Positions 34,519 to 44,503 of a stretch of 64,000 nucleotides of DNA are shown piece after piece. The position numbers and the translations under genes were made by a program. Numbering within the stretch: the first letter of the stretch is position 1; each line of letters begins with the position of its first letter. This DNA comes from Microbacterium oleivorans NBRC 103075 (GTDB taxonomy: Bacteria; Actinomycetota; Actinomycetes; Actinomycetales; Microbacteriaceae): positions 124,001-188,000 of the forward strand of contig NZ_BCRG01000001.1 of NCBI RefSeq assembly GCF_001552475.1. Reading direction: 5' to 3'. The notes under the pieces were generated by a model. The model was not told where the DNA came from, searched no databases, and saw only the letters and a program-made list of their open reading frames with translations.

Positions 34519-35118
34519 TCAGTCCGTGCTGCGCTCGCACACGATGGCGCCGACCGGCCGCTGACCCCGTTCCGCACGCCGGTGGATCTCGACGACCTGG
34601 AATCCTGCGGTCTCGAGTTCGCGCTGCAGATCGGTCGCGCGCCACCGGTACGCGCGCAGGACCGCGTGGTCGAACGCCTCGGTCTCCTCCGCCTCGAAGT
34701 AGCCGAGGAGCAGCGAACCACCGGGTCGCAGCACTCGTGCGAACTCGACGAGCGGAGCCGCGATGCCGGACGGCTCGTGGTGGATGGTCGAGAACCAGGC
34801 GAGGACACCGCCCAGGGCGGCATCCGGTTCGTCGATCGACTCGATGCTCTCGACGTCGAATCTGACGCCGGGGTGGGTCGCGCGGGCGTGGTCGATGAAC
34901 TCGGGCACGAGGTCGATACCGCGGATGTCGGCGCCCCGCTCCGCGAGGTGTTGCGTCCAGTGGCCCGGCCCGCATCCCGCGTCGATGAGCCGACCGGATG
35001 CCGCGGCTCCCCACGTCTCGATGAGATGGCGGTCGGCGTGGTGCATCGCGCTCACGGATCCGAGGAGATCGACGTACTCCGACGCCCGGTTCGAGTACGC
35101 GTCGGTCGTCCGGGTCAT
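34519..35118 (-). CDS. Class I SAM-dependent methyltransferase
   Basis: 199 residues. Motif I is RLIDAGCGPGHWTQHLA, the acidic end of beta-2 is IRGIDLVPEFIDHAR, and motif IV is GGVLAWFSTIHH; LRPGGSLLLGYFEAEE follows. This matches the methyltransf_11/25 type acting on small molecules. No neighbouring pathway reveals the substrate. ATG 35118 is 67 nt from the divergent small gene at 35186. Confidence 0.85.
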   Translation of the reverse strand: MTRTTDAYSNRASEYVDLLGSVSAMHHADRHLIETWGAAASGRLIDAGCGPGHWTQHLAERGADIRGIDLVPEFIDHARATHPGVRFDVESIESIDEPDAALGGVLAWFSTIHHEPSGIAAPLVEFARVLRPGGSLLLGYFEAEETEAFDHAVLRAYRWRATDLQRELETAGFQVVEIHRRAERGQRPVGAIVCERSTD

Positions 35119-35185
35119 CCTGCGAGGCTATCGATCGGCCGCGCCGCTCTGACCGCGTGAGGTGTGTGTGTCAGTATGCGGCGGT

Positions 35186-35452
35186 ATGAGCAGCGACCCA
35201 CCCGACTGGACGATTCGCATCCCCGCTTCCGAGGAGCGACACCTCACCGGGCAGCAGCAGAAGCTCTTTCAGGATCTCGAGGCCGAGCTGCCCCCGACGC
35301 GCGGGCGGTCTCACGACATATCGCTCCTAGCCGCCAATGTTGCTCCGATCGTGCGTGCTCTCTCCGAGTCGGGGCTCACTGCCGAGCAGATCGCGGATAA
35401 CAGCAGGCTTCGCCCGCCCTTCGTGAAAGCGATCCTCGATGACGGCGCGTGA
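35186..35452 (+). CDS. Small hypothetical protein, possible HTH-like C-terminus
   Basis: 88 residues with an acidic N-terminal half (DDPPDWTIRIPASEERHL-like start without signal) and a C-terminal helical segment ALSESGLTAEQIADNSRLRPPFVKAIL that resembles a degenerate helix-turn-helix. ATG 35186 was chosen; an in-frame upstream GTG at 35162 lacks a better ribosome binding site. The MBL-fold gene starts 12 nt downstream, so the two are probably co-transcribed. No family recognised. Confidence 0.55.
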   Translation: MSSDPPDWTIRIPASEERHLTGQQQKLFQDLEAELPPTRGRSHDISLLAANVAPIVRALSESGLTAEQIADNSRLRPPFVKAILDDGA

Positions 35453-35464
35453 GACGATCCGGGG

Positions 35465-36217
35465 GTGAAGATCACCCAGGTGCGCAACGCGACTCTTCTG
35501 CTCGAGGTTGGGGGAACCCGCATCCTCGTCGATCCGATGCTCGGCGCGAAGGGTGCGCAGCCCGGCTTCGCCAGCGCTCGCCGCAATCCGCTTGTCGACC
35601 TGGTCGTGCCCCTCGCGGACCTGCTCGATCCGGAGATCGTCGTCGTCACGCACACCCATTCCGATCATTGGGATGCCGCGGCCGCCGCCCTCCTCCCTCG
35701 TGAGGTTCCCGTGCTTGTTCAGCACACTGCGGATGCCGCCGTCCTCGAGGAGGCGGGCTTCACGCAGGTGAGCGTCCTCGACGAGCCGACGACGATGCGG
35801 GGCGTGACGTTCACACGCACGGGAGGTCTGCACGGCTCGGAGGCGACGGTCGCCGCCGCGGACCTCGGCGAGGTCATGGGTGTCGTGATCGCCCACCCCG
35901 ATGAGCAGACGCTGTACATCGCCGGGGACACCGTCTATCACCCCGCGGTGGAGGAGGCGCTCGCCGCCCACCAGCCGGATGTCATCGTCCTGAACACCGG
36001 GGAGGCCGTTCTGCCCGGCCTCGACCCGATCCTGATGGGGGCCGAGGACGTCGTCCGCGTGCACCGCCTCGCGCCGGACGCCCGAATCGTCGCCGTGCAC
36101 ATGGAAGCACTCGATCACTGCACCGTCACCCGCGCCGATGTACGCGCGACGGCCGGGGCGCACGGGATCGCGGAGTCCGTCGAGGTCCCGGAGGATGGCG
36201 AGACGCTGAGCGCCTGA
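35465..36217 (+). CDS. Metallo-beta-lactamase-fold hydrolase (UlaG/YtnP-like)
   Basis: 250 residues. The fold begins KITQVRNATLLLEVGGTRILVDPML and includes the di-metal motif THTHSDHWD (H-x-H-x-DH); later ligands are expected at GGLHGS, IAGDTVY (Asp) and AVHMEALDH. Family members open lactones or act on phosphodiesters; the substrate is not evident. The start is GTG 35465. A terminator-like hairpin follows 9 nt after the stop, facing the convergent tRNA cluster. Confidence 0.82.
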   Translation: MKITQVRNATLLLEVGGTRILVDPMLGAKGAQPGFASARRNPLVDLVVPLADLLDPEIVVVTHTHSDHWDAAAAALLPREVPVLVQHTADAAVLEEAGFTQVSVLDEPTTMRGVTFTRTGGLHGSEATVAAADLGEVMGVVIAHPDEQTLYIAGDTVYHPAVEEALAAHQPDVIVLNTGEAVLPGLDPILMGAEDVVRVHRLAPDARIVAVHMEALDHCTVTRADVRATAGAHGIAESVEVPEDGETLSA

Positions 36218-36225
36218 AAAGGCGA

Positions 36226-36256
36226 AACCCCCGCGAATAGAAGCTTCGCGAGGGTT
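36226..36256. terminator. Bidirectional terminator between MBL gene and tRNA-Phe
   Basis: AACCCCCGCGAA (36226-36237) pairs with TTCGCGAGGGTT (36245-36256) with one mismatch and a 7-nt loop. On the minus strand it is followed by TTTCGCCTTTTC, a good U-rich tract, so it probably ends tRNA transcription; on the plus strand it can end the MBL gene. Confidence 0.65.
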
Positions 36257-36284
36257 CCTAGAACCGTTGTAACGACGGTTCGTG

Positions 36285-36357
36285 TGGCTCCGACGGGCGT
36301 CGATCCCGTGACCTCACGATTTTCAGTCGTGCGCTCTACCAACTGAGCTACAGAGCC
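36285..36357 (-). tRNA. tRNA-Phe (anticodon GAA)
   Basis: The reverse strand folds into a full cloverleaf: acceptor GGCTCTG / CGGAGCC with discriminator A, D-arm GCTC-GAGC, anticodon stem ACGA-CTGAAAATC-GT with GAA, and T-arm ACGGG-ATCGACG-CCCGT. Length 73 nt; no CCA encoded. It is third in the Glu-Asp-Phe cluster on the minus strand. A terminator-like hairpin lies between it and tRNA-Asp. Confidence 0.97.
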
Positions 36358-36384
36358 TCATGGCATCAGAAGTGCCACGTCTTA

Positions 36385-36413
36385 GACGAAAAGCCCTCTG
36401 AAAACAAAGGGCT
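36385..36413 (-). terminator. Terminator-like hairpin between tRNA-Asp and tRNA-Phe
   Basis: On the minus strand AGCCCT (36413-36408) pairs with AGGGCT (36397-36392), followed by TTTTCGTC. This resembles an intrinsic terminator inside the tRNA cluster and may lower tRNA-Phe read-through, or act as a processing signal. Confidence 0.5.
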
Positions 36414-36425
36414 CGTCGCTTAGAG

Positions 36426-36499
36426 CGACCCTGACGGGACTTGAACCCGCGACCTCCGCCGTGACAGGGCGGCACGCTAACCAACTGCGCTACAGGGCC
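36426..36499 (-). tRNA. tRNA-Asp (anticodon GTC)
   Basis: Acceptor GGCCCTG / CAGGGTC with discriminator G, D-arm GCGC, anticodon stem CCGCC-CTGTCAC-GGCGG with GTC, T-arm GCGGG-TTCAAGT-CCCGT. Length 74 nt, no encoded CCA. The G73 discriminator is the aspartyl identity element. It is second in the minus-strand cluster. Confidence 0.97.
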
Positions 36500-36520
36500 A
36501 TGCTTATTAAATTGTGGGAG

Positions 36521-36593
36521 TGACCCCAACGGGATTCGAACCCGTGCTACCGCCGTGAAAGGGCGGCGTCCTAGGCCGCTAAACGATGGGGCC
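36521..36593 (-). tRNA. tRNA-Glu (anticodon TTC)
   Basis: Acceptor GGCCCCA / TGGGGTC with discriminator A, anticodon stem CCGCC-CTTTCAC-GGCGG with TTC, T-arm CACGGG-TTCGAAT-CCCGT. Length 73 nt, no encoded CCA. It is first in the minus-strand cluster; a promoter lies upstream at 36630-36659. Confidence 0.97.
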
Positions 36594-36606
36594 GAGCGAC
36601 CCCGAG

Positions 36607-36659
36607 GGGATCACGCTTACCGAGGGTCAAGCATATGTGATCCCTGACGAATGTGCCAA
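36607..36659 (-). promoter_or_regulatory. tRNA-cluster promoter within a long inverted repeat
   Basis: Minus-strand TTGGCA (36659-36654) and TATGCT (36635-36630) are 18 bp apart and would start transcription about 30 nt before tRNA-Glu. An inverted repeat GGGATCAC (36607-36614) / GTGATCCC (36637-36644), with inner GCTT (36615-36618) / AAGC (36629-36632), is centred near the predicted start site. It may be an operator or a 5' hairpin of the precursor. Confidence 0.5.
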
Positions 36660-36804
36660 TCGAGGGCGCGCCCATCGTTCTCGGCGTCGAAACCGGGGCA
36701 GGATGACGGTGCTCACAGTGGACTCTCCTGTGACGAATGTGAACAGTGTTGCTACTGTGATGTGCGGATCAGCACGCCGTCTGGCCGAGGGAAGGGTGTG
36801 TGCA

Positions 36805-38268
36805 GTGATCGACCTACCCGAAGCAACCGGAGCCGACTGCGGCTGCGCGCCGACCGCCGACGAGGTGCGTTCGTTCGGATCGCGCATCAGCCGCCGCAAC
36901 GCCCTGGGACTCGGAGTCCTTGGTTTCGCCGCGGCATCCGGCGGTCTCGGCCTCGCTCTCCCGGCCTTCGCCGCCACCTCGTACCCGAGCTGGGACGACG
37001 TCGAGAAGGCCCGCAAGAACGAAGCAGCCAAGGGCTCTGAGATCACCCGCATCCAGAACCTCATCTCATCGCTTCAGAACGATGTCGTCGCGAAGCAGGC
37101 CGAGGCCGAGCGGCTCGGTGTCGAGTACCAAGACGCCCTCATCGCCTTCGAGGATGCCGCCACCCGCGCCGAGTCGCTGCAGGCCGAGGCCGACGCGCAG
37201 TCCGCCGTCGCCGACGAAGCGGCCGCCAAGCTCGGCGTCCTCGCCGCCCAGCAGTACCGTTCGGGCAAGGGCGACGCCACCCTCGATCTCTTCTTCTCCG
37301 GCTCCTCCACGAGCGCGGATGACCTCCTCGGCCGACTCGGCACGATGGATCGCCTCGTCGACGCCAACCGCGACGTCTACGCCGAAGCGGTTGGTGCGCG
37401 CGACAGCGCCAAGAACCTGGCCAATCAGGCGCAGGTCGCCCGCGACGAGCGCGACAAGCGCAAGGTCGAGGCCGAGCAGAAGATGCAGGCCGCGCAGGAT
37501 GCCGCGCAAGCCGCACAGGCCGCGCTCGCCGCGCAGAACGAGCACCGCGAGGTCCTCGAAGCTCAGCTGCAGGCGCTGCAGGACACCACAGCGAAGACTG
37601 TCGTCGCCTACAAGGCGGGCGTCGAGGCGGAGCGAAAGCGCCGCGAAGAAGCCGCCCGCAAGGCGCGCGAAGAAGCAGCCCGCAAGGCGCGCGAAGAAGA
37701 GAAGCGCCGCCTCGCGGAGGAGAAGCGTCGCCGCGAAGCCGAAGCAGCCGCGAACAGCGGCGGTGGCGGCGGATCAGGCGGCGGCGGATCGTCCGGCGGC
37801 GGTGGTGGTGGCGGAAGCAGCAGCGGCGGAAGCGGCGGTGTCGTCCAGGCCTCCGGCTGGGTGCGACCCGCGCACGGCTGGATCAGCTCGTGGTTCGGCG
37901 TCCGAGGCAGCATCTGCTCTTCAGGCGGCTGCACGGCCAGCGGACACCGCGGAATCGACTTCGCCAACCCGTGCGGCTCGCCCATCTACGCCGCGGCATC
38001 CGGCACCGTCATCTTTGCGGGCGAGAGCGGCGCCTGGGGTAACTACATCCGGGTTCAGCACAGCGACGGAACCGTCACCGGCTACGCGCACATCATCGAC
38101 GGCGGCTACAACGTCGGCTACGGCGACTACGTCCGCGCCGGCCAGACGATCGCCTACATCGGCAGCACCGGCGCCTCCACCGGGTGCCACCTGCACTTCG
38201 AGGTCTACCGCGGCGGCATCCGCGTCGACCCCGCCCCATTCCTGCGGAACCGCGGCATCAGCGTCTGA
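36805..38268 (+). CDS. Secreted M23-family peptidoglycan endopeptidase with coiled coil
   Basis: About 487 residues. The N-terminus has SRRNALGLGVLGFAAA, a twin-arginine-like signal, with export site near AFAATS. Residues about 60-310 form a long coiled coil (KQAEAERLGVEYQDAL ... EEAARKAREEAARK), then a Gly/Ser linker (about 318-348), then the M23 domain (351-487): zinc ligands in ASGHRGIDFA and HLHFEV. The order matches RipA/EnvC-type septal hydrolases and activators that cut peptide cross-links. GTG 36805 has GAGGGAAGGG upstream; ATG 36703 in frame is an alternative. TGACGAATGTG occurs twice in the leader (36645 and 36731). Confidence 0.85.
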   Translation: MIDLPEATGADCGCAPTADEVRSFGSRISRRNALGLGVLGFAAASGGLGLALPAFAATSYPSWDDVEKARKNEAAKGSEITRIQNLISSLQNDVVAKQAEAERLGVEYQDALIAFEDAATRAESLQAEADAQSAVADEAAAKLGVLAAQQYRSGKGDATLDLFFSGSSTSADDLLGRLGTMDRLVDANRDVYAEAVGARDSAKNLANQAQVARDERDKRKVEAEQKMQAAQDAAQAAQAALAAQNEHREVLEAQLQALQDTTAKTVVAYKAGVEAERKRREEAARKAREEAARKAREEEKRRLAEEKRRREAEAAANSGGGGGSGGGGSSGGGGGGGSSSGGSGGVVQASGWVRPAHGWISSWFGVRGSICSSGGCTASGHRGIDFANPCGSPIYAAASGTVIFAGESGAWGNYIRVQHSDGTVTGYAHIIDGGYNVGYGDYVRAGQTIAYIGSTGASTGCHLHFEVYRGGIRVDPAPFLRNRGISV

Positions 38269-38322
38269 CGTGACGAGACGGCACGGCGCGCGCGTGACGC
38301 CATCTCGCCGAGAACGACGAAG

Positions 38323-38348
38323 GGTCGGATGCCGAGCGGCATCCGACC
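38323..38348. terminator. Bidirectional terminator between the M23 gene and ppa
   Basis: GGTCGGATGCCG and CGGCATCCGACC form a perfect 12-bp inverted repeat separated by AG, giving a realistic 10-bp stem with a 6-nt loop. Flanking GAGAACG / CGTTCTC adds outer pairing, and CGTTTC follows on the plus side. It lies centrally between convergent stops at 38268 and 38364. Confidence 0.75.
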
Positions 38349-38363
38349 GTTCTCCGTTTCACG

Positions 38364-38897
38364 TCAGAGCGTGCTGGGGGCTTCGCCCTCACCCTGCGTG
38401 CGAGTCTCGCCCTCGTGCTGCTCGAAGCGCTCGAAAGCCTCGCCGACCAGGCGCTCGGCCTCAGCGGCACCGGCCCACTCGTCGACCTTGACCCACTTGC
38501 CCGGCTCGAGGTCCTTGTAGCGCTCGAAGAAGTGGCCGATCTCGCCCTTGGTCCACTCGTCGATGTCGTCGACGTCCTGAATGTGCGCCCAGCGCGGATC
38601 CTTGGCGAGCACGGCCACGACCTTGTCGTCGCCGCCGGCCTCGTCGCTCATCTTCAGGACGGCCACGGGGCGGACCTTGGCGAGGACGCCCGGGTAGATC
38701 TCGCGGTCGAGGAGGACGAGCACGTCGAGCGGGTCGCCGTCCTCGCCGAGGGTGTTCTCGAAGAAGCCGTAGTTCGCGGGGTACCCCATGGGGGTGAACA
38801 GAACGCGGTCGAGGAAGACGCGGCCTGTGCCGTGGTCGACCTCGTACTTCACGCGGCTGCCGCGCGGGATCTCGATGACGGCGTCGTAGGCGCCCAT
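38364..38897 (-). CDS. ppa: Soluble inorganic pyrophosphatase
   Basis: 177 residues, the family I size. Metal-binding residues are in EDGDPLDVLVLLDRE (the D-x-D-P-x-D-V motif), with MGYPANYGFF and the IEIPRGSRVKYEVDH substrate region. It hydrolyses diphosphate to drive biosynthesis in the cytoplasm. The C-terminal tail is Glu/Gly-rich. A well-placed GGAGCACAGGT stretch precedes ATG 38897. It stands alone, divergent from tilS, as in many actinobacteria. Confidence 0.95.
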   Translation of the reverse strand: MGAYDAVIEIPRGSRVKYEVDHGTGRVFLDRVLFTPMGYPANYGFFENTLGEDGDPLDVLVLLDREIYPGVLAKVRPVAVLKMSDEAGGDDKVVAVLAKDPRWAHIQDVDDIDEWTKGEIGHFFERYKDLEPGKWVKVDEWAGAAEAERLVGEAFERFEQHEGETRTQGEGEAPSTL

Positions 38898-38957
38898 ACC
38901 TGTGCTCCTTTGAAAGTCCGGTGGGATGCGGGCATAAGCCTACTTGCGCGGCTGCCC

Positions 38958-39031
38958 GTGCCGTACTCCGGATGGATCTGCCCTCCCCCCCCTCCTGAGG
39001 GCGAAGTCCGGGCGTTCATCCGGAGAACGGT
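38958..39031. repeat. Intergenic palindromic element, copy 1 (about 74 bp)
   Basis: The outer arms GTGCCGTACTCCGGATG (38958-38974) and CATCCGGAGAACGG (39017-39030) are inverted copies with one mismatch in the shared part. The element sits between ppa and tilS. The arm matches copy 2 at 61791-61865, and the overall lengths are 74-75 bp. Confidence 0.65.
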
Positions 39032-39077
39032 CCGGAGGCCCGGGGCCGGCCCAGGCTCCCGTCGGTACGGTGGAGCG

Positions 39078-40100
39078 GTGCCGTCCCTCCATCCCGCTGT
39101 CGCCGAGGTCCGCCGTGCCGTTCGTGCCGCCCTGACGGGTCTTCCCGAGGGCGCCGTCGTCGTCGTGGGGCTCTCCGGCGGCGCCGACTCCCTCGCACTC
39201 GCGGCCGCGGTCGGCTTCGAGGCGCCGAAGCTCGGACTCCGAGCGGCATCCGTCACCGTCGACCACGCGTTGCAGCCCGACTCTGCCGACATCGCGGTCC
39301 GCACCGGCCGCGCGGCCGCCGCACTCGGACTCGACCCGCTCATCGTGCGTGTCACCGTCGGGACCGAGGGCGGCCCCGAGTCGGCAGCGCGCGATGCGCG
39401 ATACGGCGTGCTCCGGGATGCCGCGCGCGACGTCCGTGCTGCGGCTGTCCTCGTAGGGCACACCCTCGACGACCAGGCCGAGACGGTGCTCCTGGGCCTC
39501 GCCCGCGGATCCGGTGCGGGCAGCCTGCAGGGGATGGCGGCGGCATCCGATCTCGACGGCGTCGCCCTCCTCCGCCCGCTCCTCGGGGTGCGGCGGGCGA
39601 CCACCCGCGAAGCGTGCGCGGCCCAGGGGCTGGAGCCGTGGGGCGACCCCCACAACCTCGACCCGCGGTTCGCGCGCGTCCGTGTCCGCGAGACGGTGCT
39701 GCCGATGCTCGAGTCCGAGCTCGGGCCGGGCATCGCCGAGGCTCTCGTCCGCACCGCCGCGCAGCTGCGGGAGGATGCCGAGGCATTCGACGAGATGATC
39801 GACGAGACGATCGAGGACATCGTGGAGCCCGCCGAGGCGGGCATCGCCGTCTCCGTCGCCGCGCTCGCCGCAAATCCGCCCGCGCTCCGGCACCGCATCA
39901 TCCGCCACGTCGTGGCGAGCGAGTTCCACGTCTCGCTCACCCGCACGCAGACCCTCGAGGTCGCCCGCCTCGTCACCGACTGGTCGGGGCAGGGACCCAT
40001 CGACCTGCCGGGATGCCGCGCCCGCCGCATCGGCGCGATGATCGAGTTCACGGGGGCAGGCGCCGGGCCTGCGGTCCCGGCATCCGATCGGGGTCTTTAG
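39078..40100 (+). CDS. tilS: tRNA(Ile)-lysidine synthetase
   Basis: 340 residues. The PP-loop SGGADSLAL binds ATP; VTVDHALQPDSADIA, VGHTLDDQAETVLLGLARGSG and LLGVRRATTREACAAQGLEPWGDPHN are the following family blocks. It attaches lysine to C34 of the tRNA-Ile CAU anticodon, changing decoding to AUA. The C-terminal domain is shorter than in E. coli. The GTG start at 39078 has GGAG before it; the open frame upstream is not coding. The stop is 9 nt before hpt, the common actinobacterial pair. Confidence 0.92.
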   Translation: MPSLHPAVAEVRRAVRAALTGLPEGAVVVVGLSGGADSLALAAAVGFEAPKLGLRAASVTVDHALQPDSADIAVRTGRAAAALGLDPLIVRVTVGTEGGPESAARDARYGVLRDAARDVRAAAVLVGHTLDDQAETVLLGLARGSGAGSLQGMAAASDLDGVALLRPLLGVRRATTREACAAQGLEPWGDPHNLDPRFARVRVRETVLPMLESELGPGIAEALVRTAAQLREDAEAFDEMIDETIEDIVEPAEAGIAVSVAALAANPPALRHRIIRHVVASEFHVSLTRTQTLEVARLVTDWSGQGPIDLPGCRARRIGAMIEFTGAGAGPAVPASDRGL

Positions 40101-40109
40101 ACTTCTGCA

Positions 40110-40661
40110 ATGCGCGCAGCCGAGATCGCCGACCAGCTCACCGATGTCCTCGTCACCGAGGAGGAGATCCAGGCGAAGCTCGAACAGCTCGCCCGCCAGG
40201 TCGAAGCGGACTACGAGGGCAAGGATCTGCTGCTCGTCGGCGTGCTGAAGGGCGCCGTCATGGTCATGGCCGATTTCGCACGTTCCCTGAAGCGCCCGAT
40301 CGAGATGGACTGGATGGCGGTGTCGTCCTACGGTGCCGGCACCAAGTCGAGCGGTGTCGTCCAGATCCGCAAAGACCTCGACACCGACATCTCCGGAAAG
40401 CACGTTCTGATCGTCGAGGACATCATCGATTCCGGCCTCACCCTCAGCTGGCTGCTCGAGAACTTCGCCTCGCGCGGTGCCGAGTCGATCGAAGTGCTGG
40501 CGCTGCTGCGCAAGCCCGAGGCGGCCAAGGTCGAGATCGACTGCCGCTACGTCGGCTTCGATATCCCCGTCGAGTTCGTCGTCGGGTACGGATTGGACTT
40601 CGCGGAGAAGTACCGCAACCTCCGCGATGTGGCGGTGCTCGCGCCCCACGTCTACTCCTGA
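40110..40661 (+). CDS. hpt: Hypoxanthine phosphoribosyltransferase
   Basis: 183 residues. The PRPP-binding loop VLIVEDIIDSGLT is canonical; LLVGVLKGAVMVMADFAR and the MDWMAVSSYG flexible-loop region complete the type I PRTase fold, and the C-terminal VGYGLDFAEKYRNLRDVAVL is the purine-binding hood. It salvages hypoxanthine/guanine to nucleotides. ATG 40110 is 9 nt after tilS, so it is co-transcribed. Confidence 0.95.
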   Translation: MRAAEIADQLTDVLVTEEEIQAKLEQLARQVEADYEGKDLLLVGVLKGAVMVMADFARSLKRPIEMDWMAVSSYGAGTKSSGVVQIRKDLDTDISGKHVLIVEDIIDSGLTLSWLLENFASRGAESIEVLALLRKPEAAKVEIDCRYVGFDIPVEFVVGYGLDFAEKYRNLRDVAVLAPHVYS

Positions 40662-40730
40662 ATCCGCCTCGTACGCCCAAAACGAACGCACAGACCTCGC
40701 ATAGCCCTGCGGGGGTAGCCTGAACGCACC

Positions 40731-42734
<2,004 letters not shown>

Positions 42735-42744
42735 GGCGGCGCGC

Positions 42745-43335
42745 ATGGCGGTCGACCGCAAGCGCGTCTCCGAACTGGTCCGGGAACTCCTCGAGGCCAT
42801 CGGTGAGGATCCGGAACGCCCCGGCCTGAAGTTGACTCCGCAACGCGTCGCCGACGCGTATGCGGAATTCTTCTCGGGTGTGGGTGAGGATGCCGCGGCC
42901 CCGCTCGCGCACACGATCTCGGTCACGCGGGGCCCCGCGCCCGACACGCTCCCGTCGGGGGCGGTCATGCTCCGCGACATCCGCTTCCGCTCCGTCTGCG
43001 AGCACCACCTGCTGCCGTTCGCGGGGTACGCGCACGTCGCTTACCTGCCCGGAGAGCAGGTCGTCGGCCTCGGTGCGCTGCCGAAGGTGATCGACATCCT
43101 CGCCGCCCGCCCCCAGGTGCAGGAGCGCCTCGGCGAACAGATCGCCGACACGATCGCCGGCTCCATCGACACCCGGGGTGTGCTCGTCGTGCTCGACGCG
43201 GTGCACGAGTGCGTCACGATGCGCGGGGGACGGCAGCCCTCGGCATCCACCGTCACGATCGCCGCGCGGGGCGTGTTCACCGAGCCCGCGGACCGCGCCG
43301 AGGCCATTGCGCTCCTCACGGGCGGCCGCACGTGA
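42745..43335 (+). CDS. folE: GTP cyclohydrolase I
   Basis: 196 residues. Motifs: LLEAIGEDPERPGLKLTPQRVADAY, the zinc-binding VCEHHLLPF, YLPGEQVVGLGALPKV and QERLGEQIADTI, with the third zinc ligand in DAVHECVTMRG. It converts GTP to dihydroneopterin triphosphate, the first step of folate synthesis. ATG 42745 was chosen over the longer frame because MAVDRKRVSELV matches the family start. The stop overlaps the folP GTG (GTGA). Confidence 0.95.
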   Translation: MAVDRKRVSELVRELLEAIGEDPERPGLKLTPQRVADAYAEFFSGVGEDAAAPLAHTISVTRGPAPDTLPSGAVMLRDIRFRSVCEHHLLPFAGYAHVAYLPGEQVVGLGALPKVIDILAARPQVQERLGEQIADTIAGSIDTRGVLVVLDAVHECVTMRGGRQPSASTVTIAARGVFTEPADRAEAIALLTGGRT

Positions 43336-44141
43336 CTCTCGTCATGGGAGTCGTCAACGTCACGCCGGACTCGTTCAGTGACGGCGGCCGGTACGCGACC
43401 CACGAGGCGGCCATCGCGCACGGTCGAGCGATGTGGCTGGACGGTGCCGACCTGCTCGACATCGGCGGCGAATCGACCCGACCCGGGGCGGCCCGGGTGG
43501 AGCCGGCCGAGGAACAGGCCCGAATCCTGCCCGTCATCGAGACGCTCGCGGCCGAGGGCGCGACCATCAGCGTCGACACGATGAACTCGACCACGGCCGC
43601 GGCGGCCGTCGCCGCGGGTGCGCGCATCGTGAACGACGTCTCGGGCGGTCTCGCCGACTCCGACATGCTCGCGGTCGTCGCTGCGACGGACGCGGATGTC
43701 GTCCTGCAGCACTGGCGCGGCCACTCCGCCGACATGTACGGCACCGCCGTCTACGACGACATCGTCGGCGAAGTGGTCGGCGAGCTCGGTGAGCGCGTCG
43801 CCGCGGCGCGGGCCGCCGGCATCCCGGATCATCGCATCGTGGTCGACCCGGGCTTCGGCTTCGGCAAGACGCCCGAGCAGAACTGGCAGGTCGTCCGCGG
43901 CCTCGACCAGCTCGTCGGCGACGGGCATCGGGTTCTCATCGGGACGAGCCGCAAACGGATGCTGGCGGTCGCCGCATCCGGCGTCGGCATCGAGCTCACG
44001 GGCGAGGACCGCCTCGACCTCGCCACGGCCGTCACGAGCGTCCTCGCGGCTCAGGCGGGCGTGTGGGCGGTCCGCGTGCATGACGTCGCCGCGACCCGTC
44101 TGGCCCTCGCCGTGCGGATGGCATGGGAGGGTGAAGGATGA
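43332..44141 (+). CDS. folP: Dihydropteroate synthase
   Basis: 269 residues. The TIM-barrel signature is complete: MGVVNVTPDSFSDGG, DLLDIGGESTRPGA, ISVDTMNS, IVNDVSGG, VVDPGFGFGKTPEQNW, IGTSRKRML and the C-terminal RVHDVAATRLAL. It condenses a pterin diphosphate with p-aminobenzoate and is the sulfonamide target. The GTG at 43332 overlaps folE by 4 nt, and the gene overlaps folB by ATGA. Confidence 0.95.
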   Translation: MTLVMGVVNVTPDSFSDGGRYATHEAAIAHGRAMWLDGADLLDIGGESTRPGAARVEPAEEQARILPVIETLAAEGATISVDTMNSTTAAAAVAAGARIVNDVSGGLADSDMLAVVAATDADVVLQHWRGHSADMYGTAVYDDIVGEVVGELGERVAAARAAGIPDHRIVVDPGFGFGKTPEQNWQVVRGLDQLVGDGHRVLIGTSRKRMLAVAASGVGIELTGEDRLDLATAVTSVLAAQAGVWAVRVHDVAATRLALAVRMAWEGEG

Positions 44142-44503
44142 CCGACGAGATCTCGATCACCGGCATCCGTGCCACCGGGTTCCACGGCGTGTACGACCAT
44201 GAGCGCCGTGACGGCCAGGAGTTCGTCGCCGATGTGGTGCTGTCGCTCTCGCTCGCGGCGGCGGCGGCGAGTGACGACGTCGCCGACACCGTGCACTACG
44301 GCGAGGTCGCCGAGCGGGTCGCCGCGATCCTCGCGGGCGATCCCGTCGACCTCATCGAGACGGTCGCCGACCGCATCGCGACCGCTGTGCTCACCGGCTG
44401 GCCGCTCGTCGACGCCGTCACGATCACGGTGCACAAGCCCGCAGCGCCCATTCCCGTTCCGTTCGGCGACGTCGCCGTCACCGTGAGGAGGTCGCGCGCA
44501 TGA
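44138..44503 (+). CDS. folB: Dihydroneopterin aldolase
   Basis: 121 residues, the family size. Motifs ITGIRATGFHGVYDHERRDGQEFVADV (with the substrate-binding region), VHYGEVAERV, LIETVADRIA and VTITVHKPAAPIPVPFGDVAVTV are diagnostic. It cleaves dihydroneopterin to the hydroxymethyl pterin. Both ends overlap neighbours by ATGA, so it is tightly coupled within the folate operon. Confidence 0.95.
   Translation: MTDEISITGIRATGFHGVYDHERRDGQEFVADVVLSLSLAAAAASDDVADTVHYGEVAERVAAILAGDPVDLIETVADRIATAVLTGWPLVDAVTITVHKPAAPIPVPFGDVAVTVRRSRA

Noticed and set aside
36645..36741. TGACGAATGTG direct repeat as a riboswitch or operator of the M23 gene
   Set aside because: Two 11-bp copies 86 nt apart were seen, but no c-di-AMP riboswitch-like consensus or further copies; kept only as a remark.
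37760..37850. GGC/GGN-rich repeat tract
   Set aside because: It encodes the Gly/Ser linker of the M23 peptidase; no independent function.
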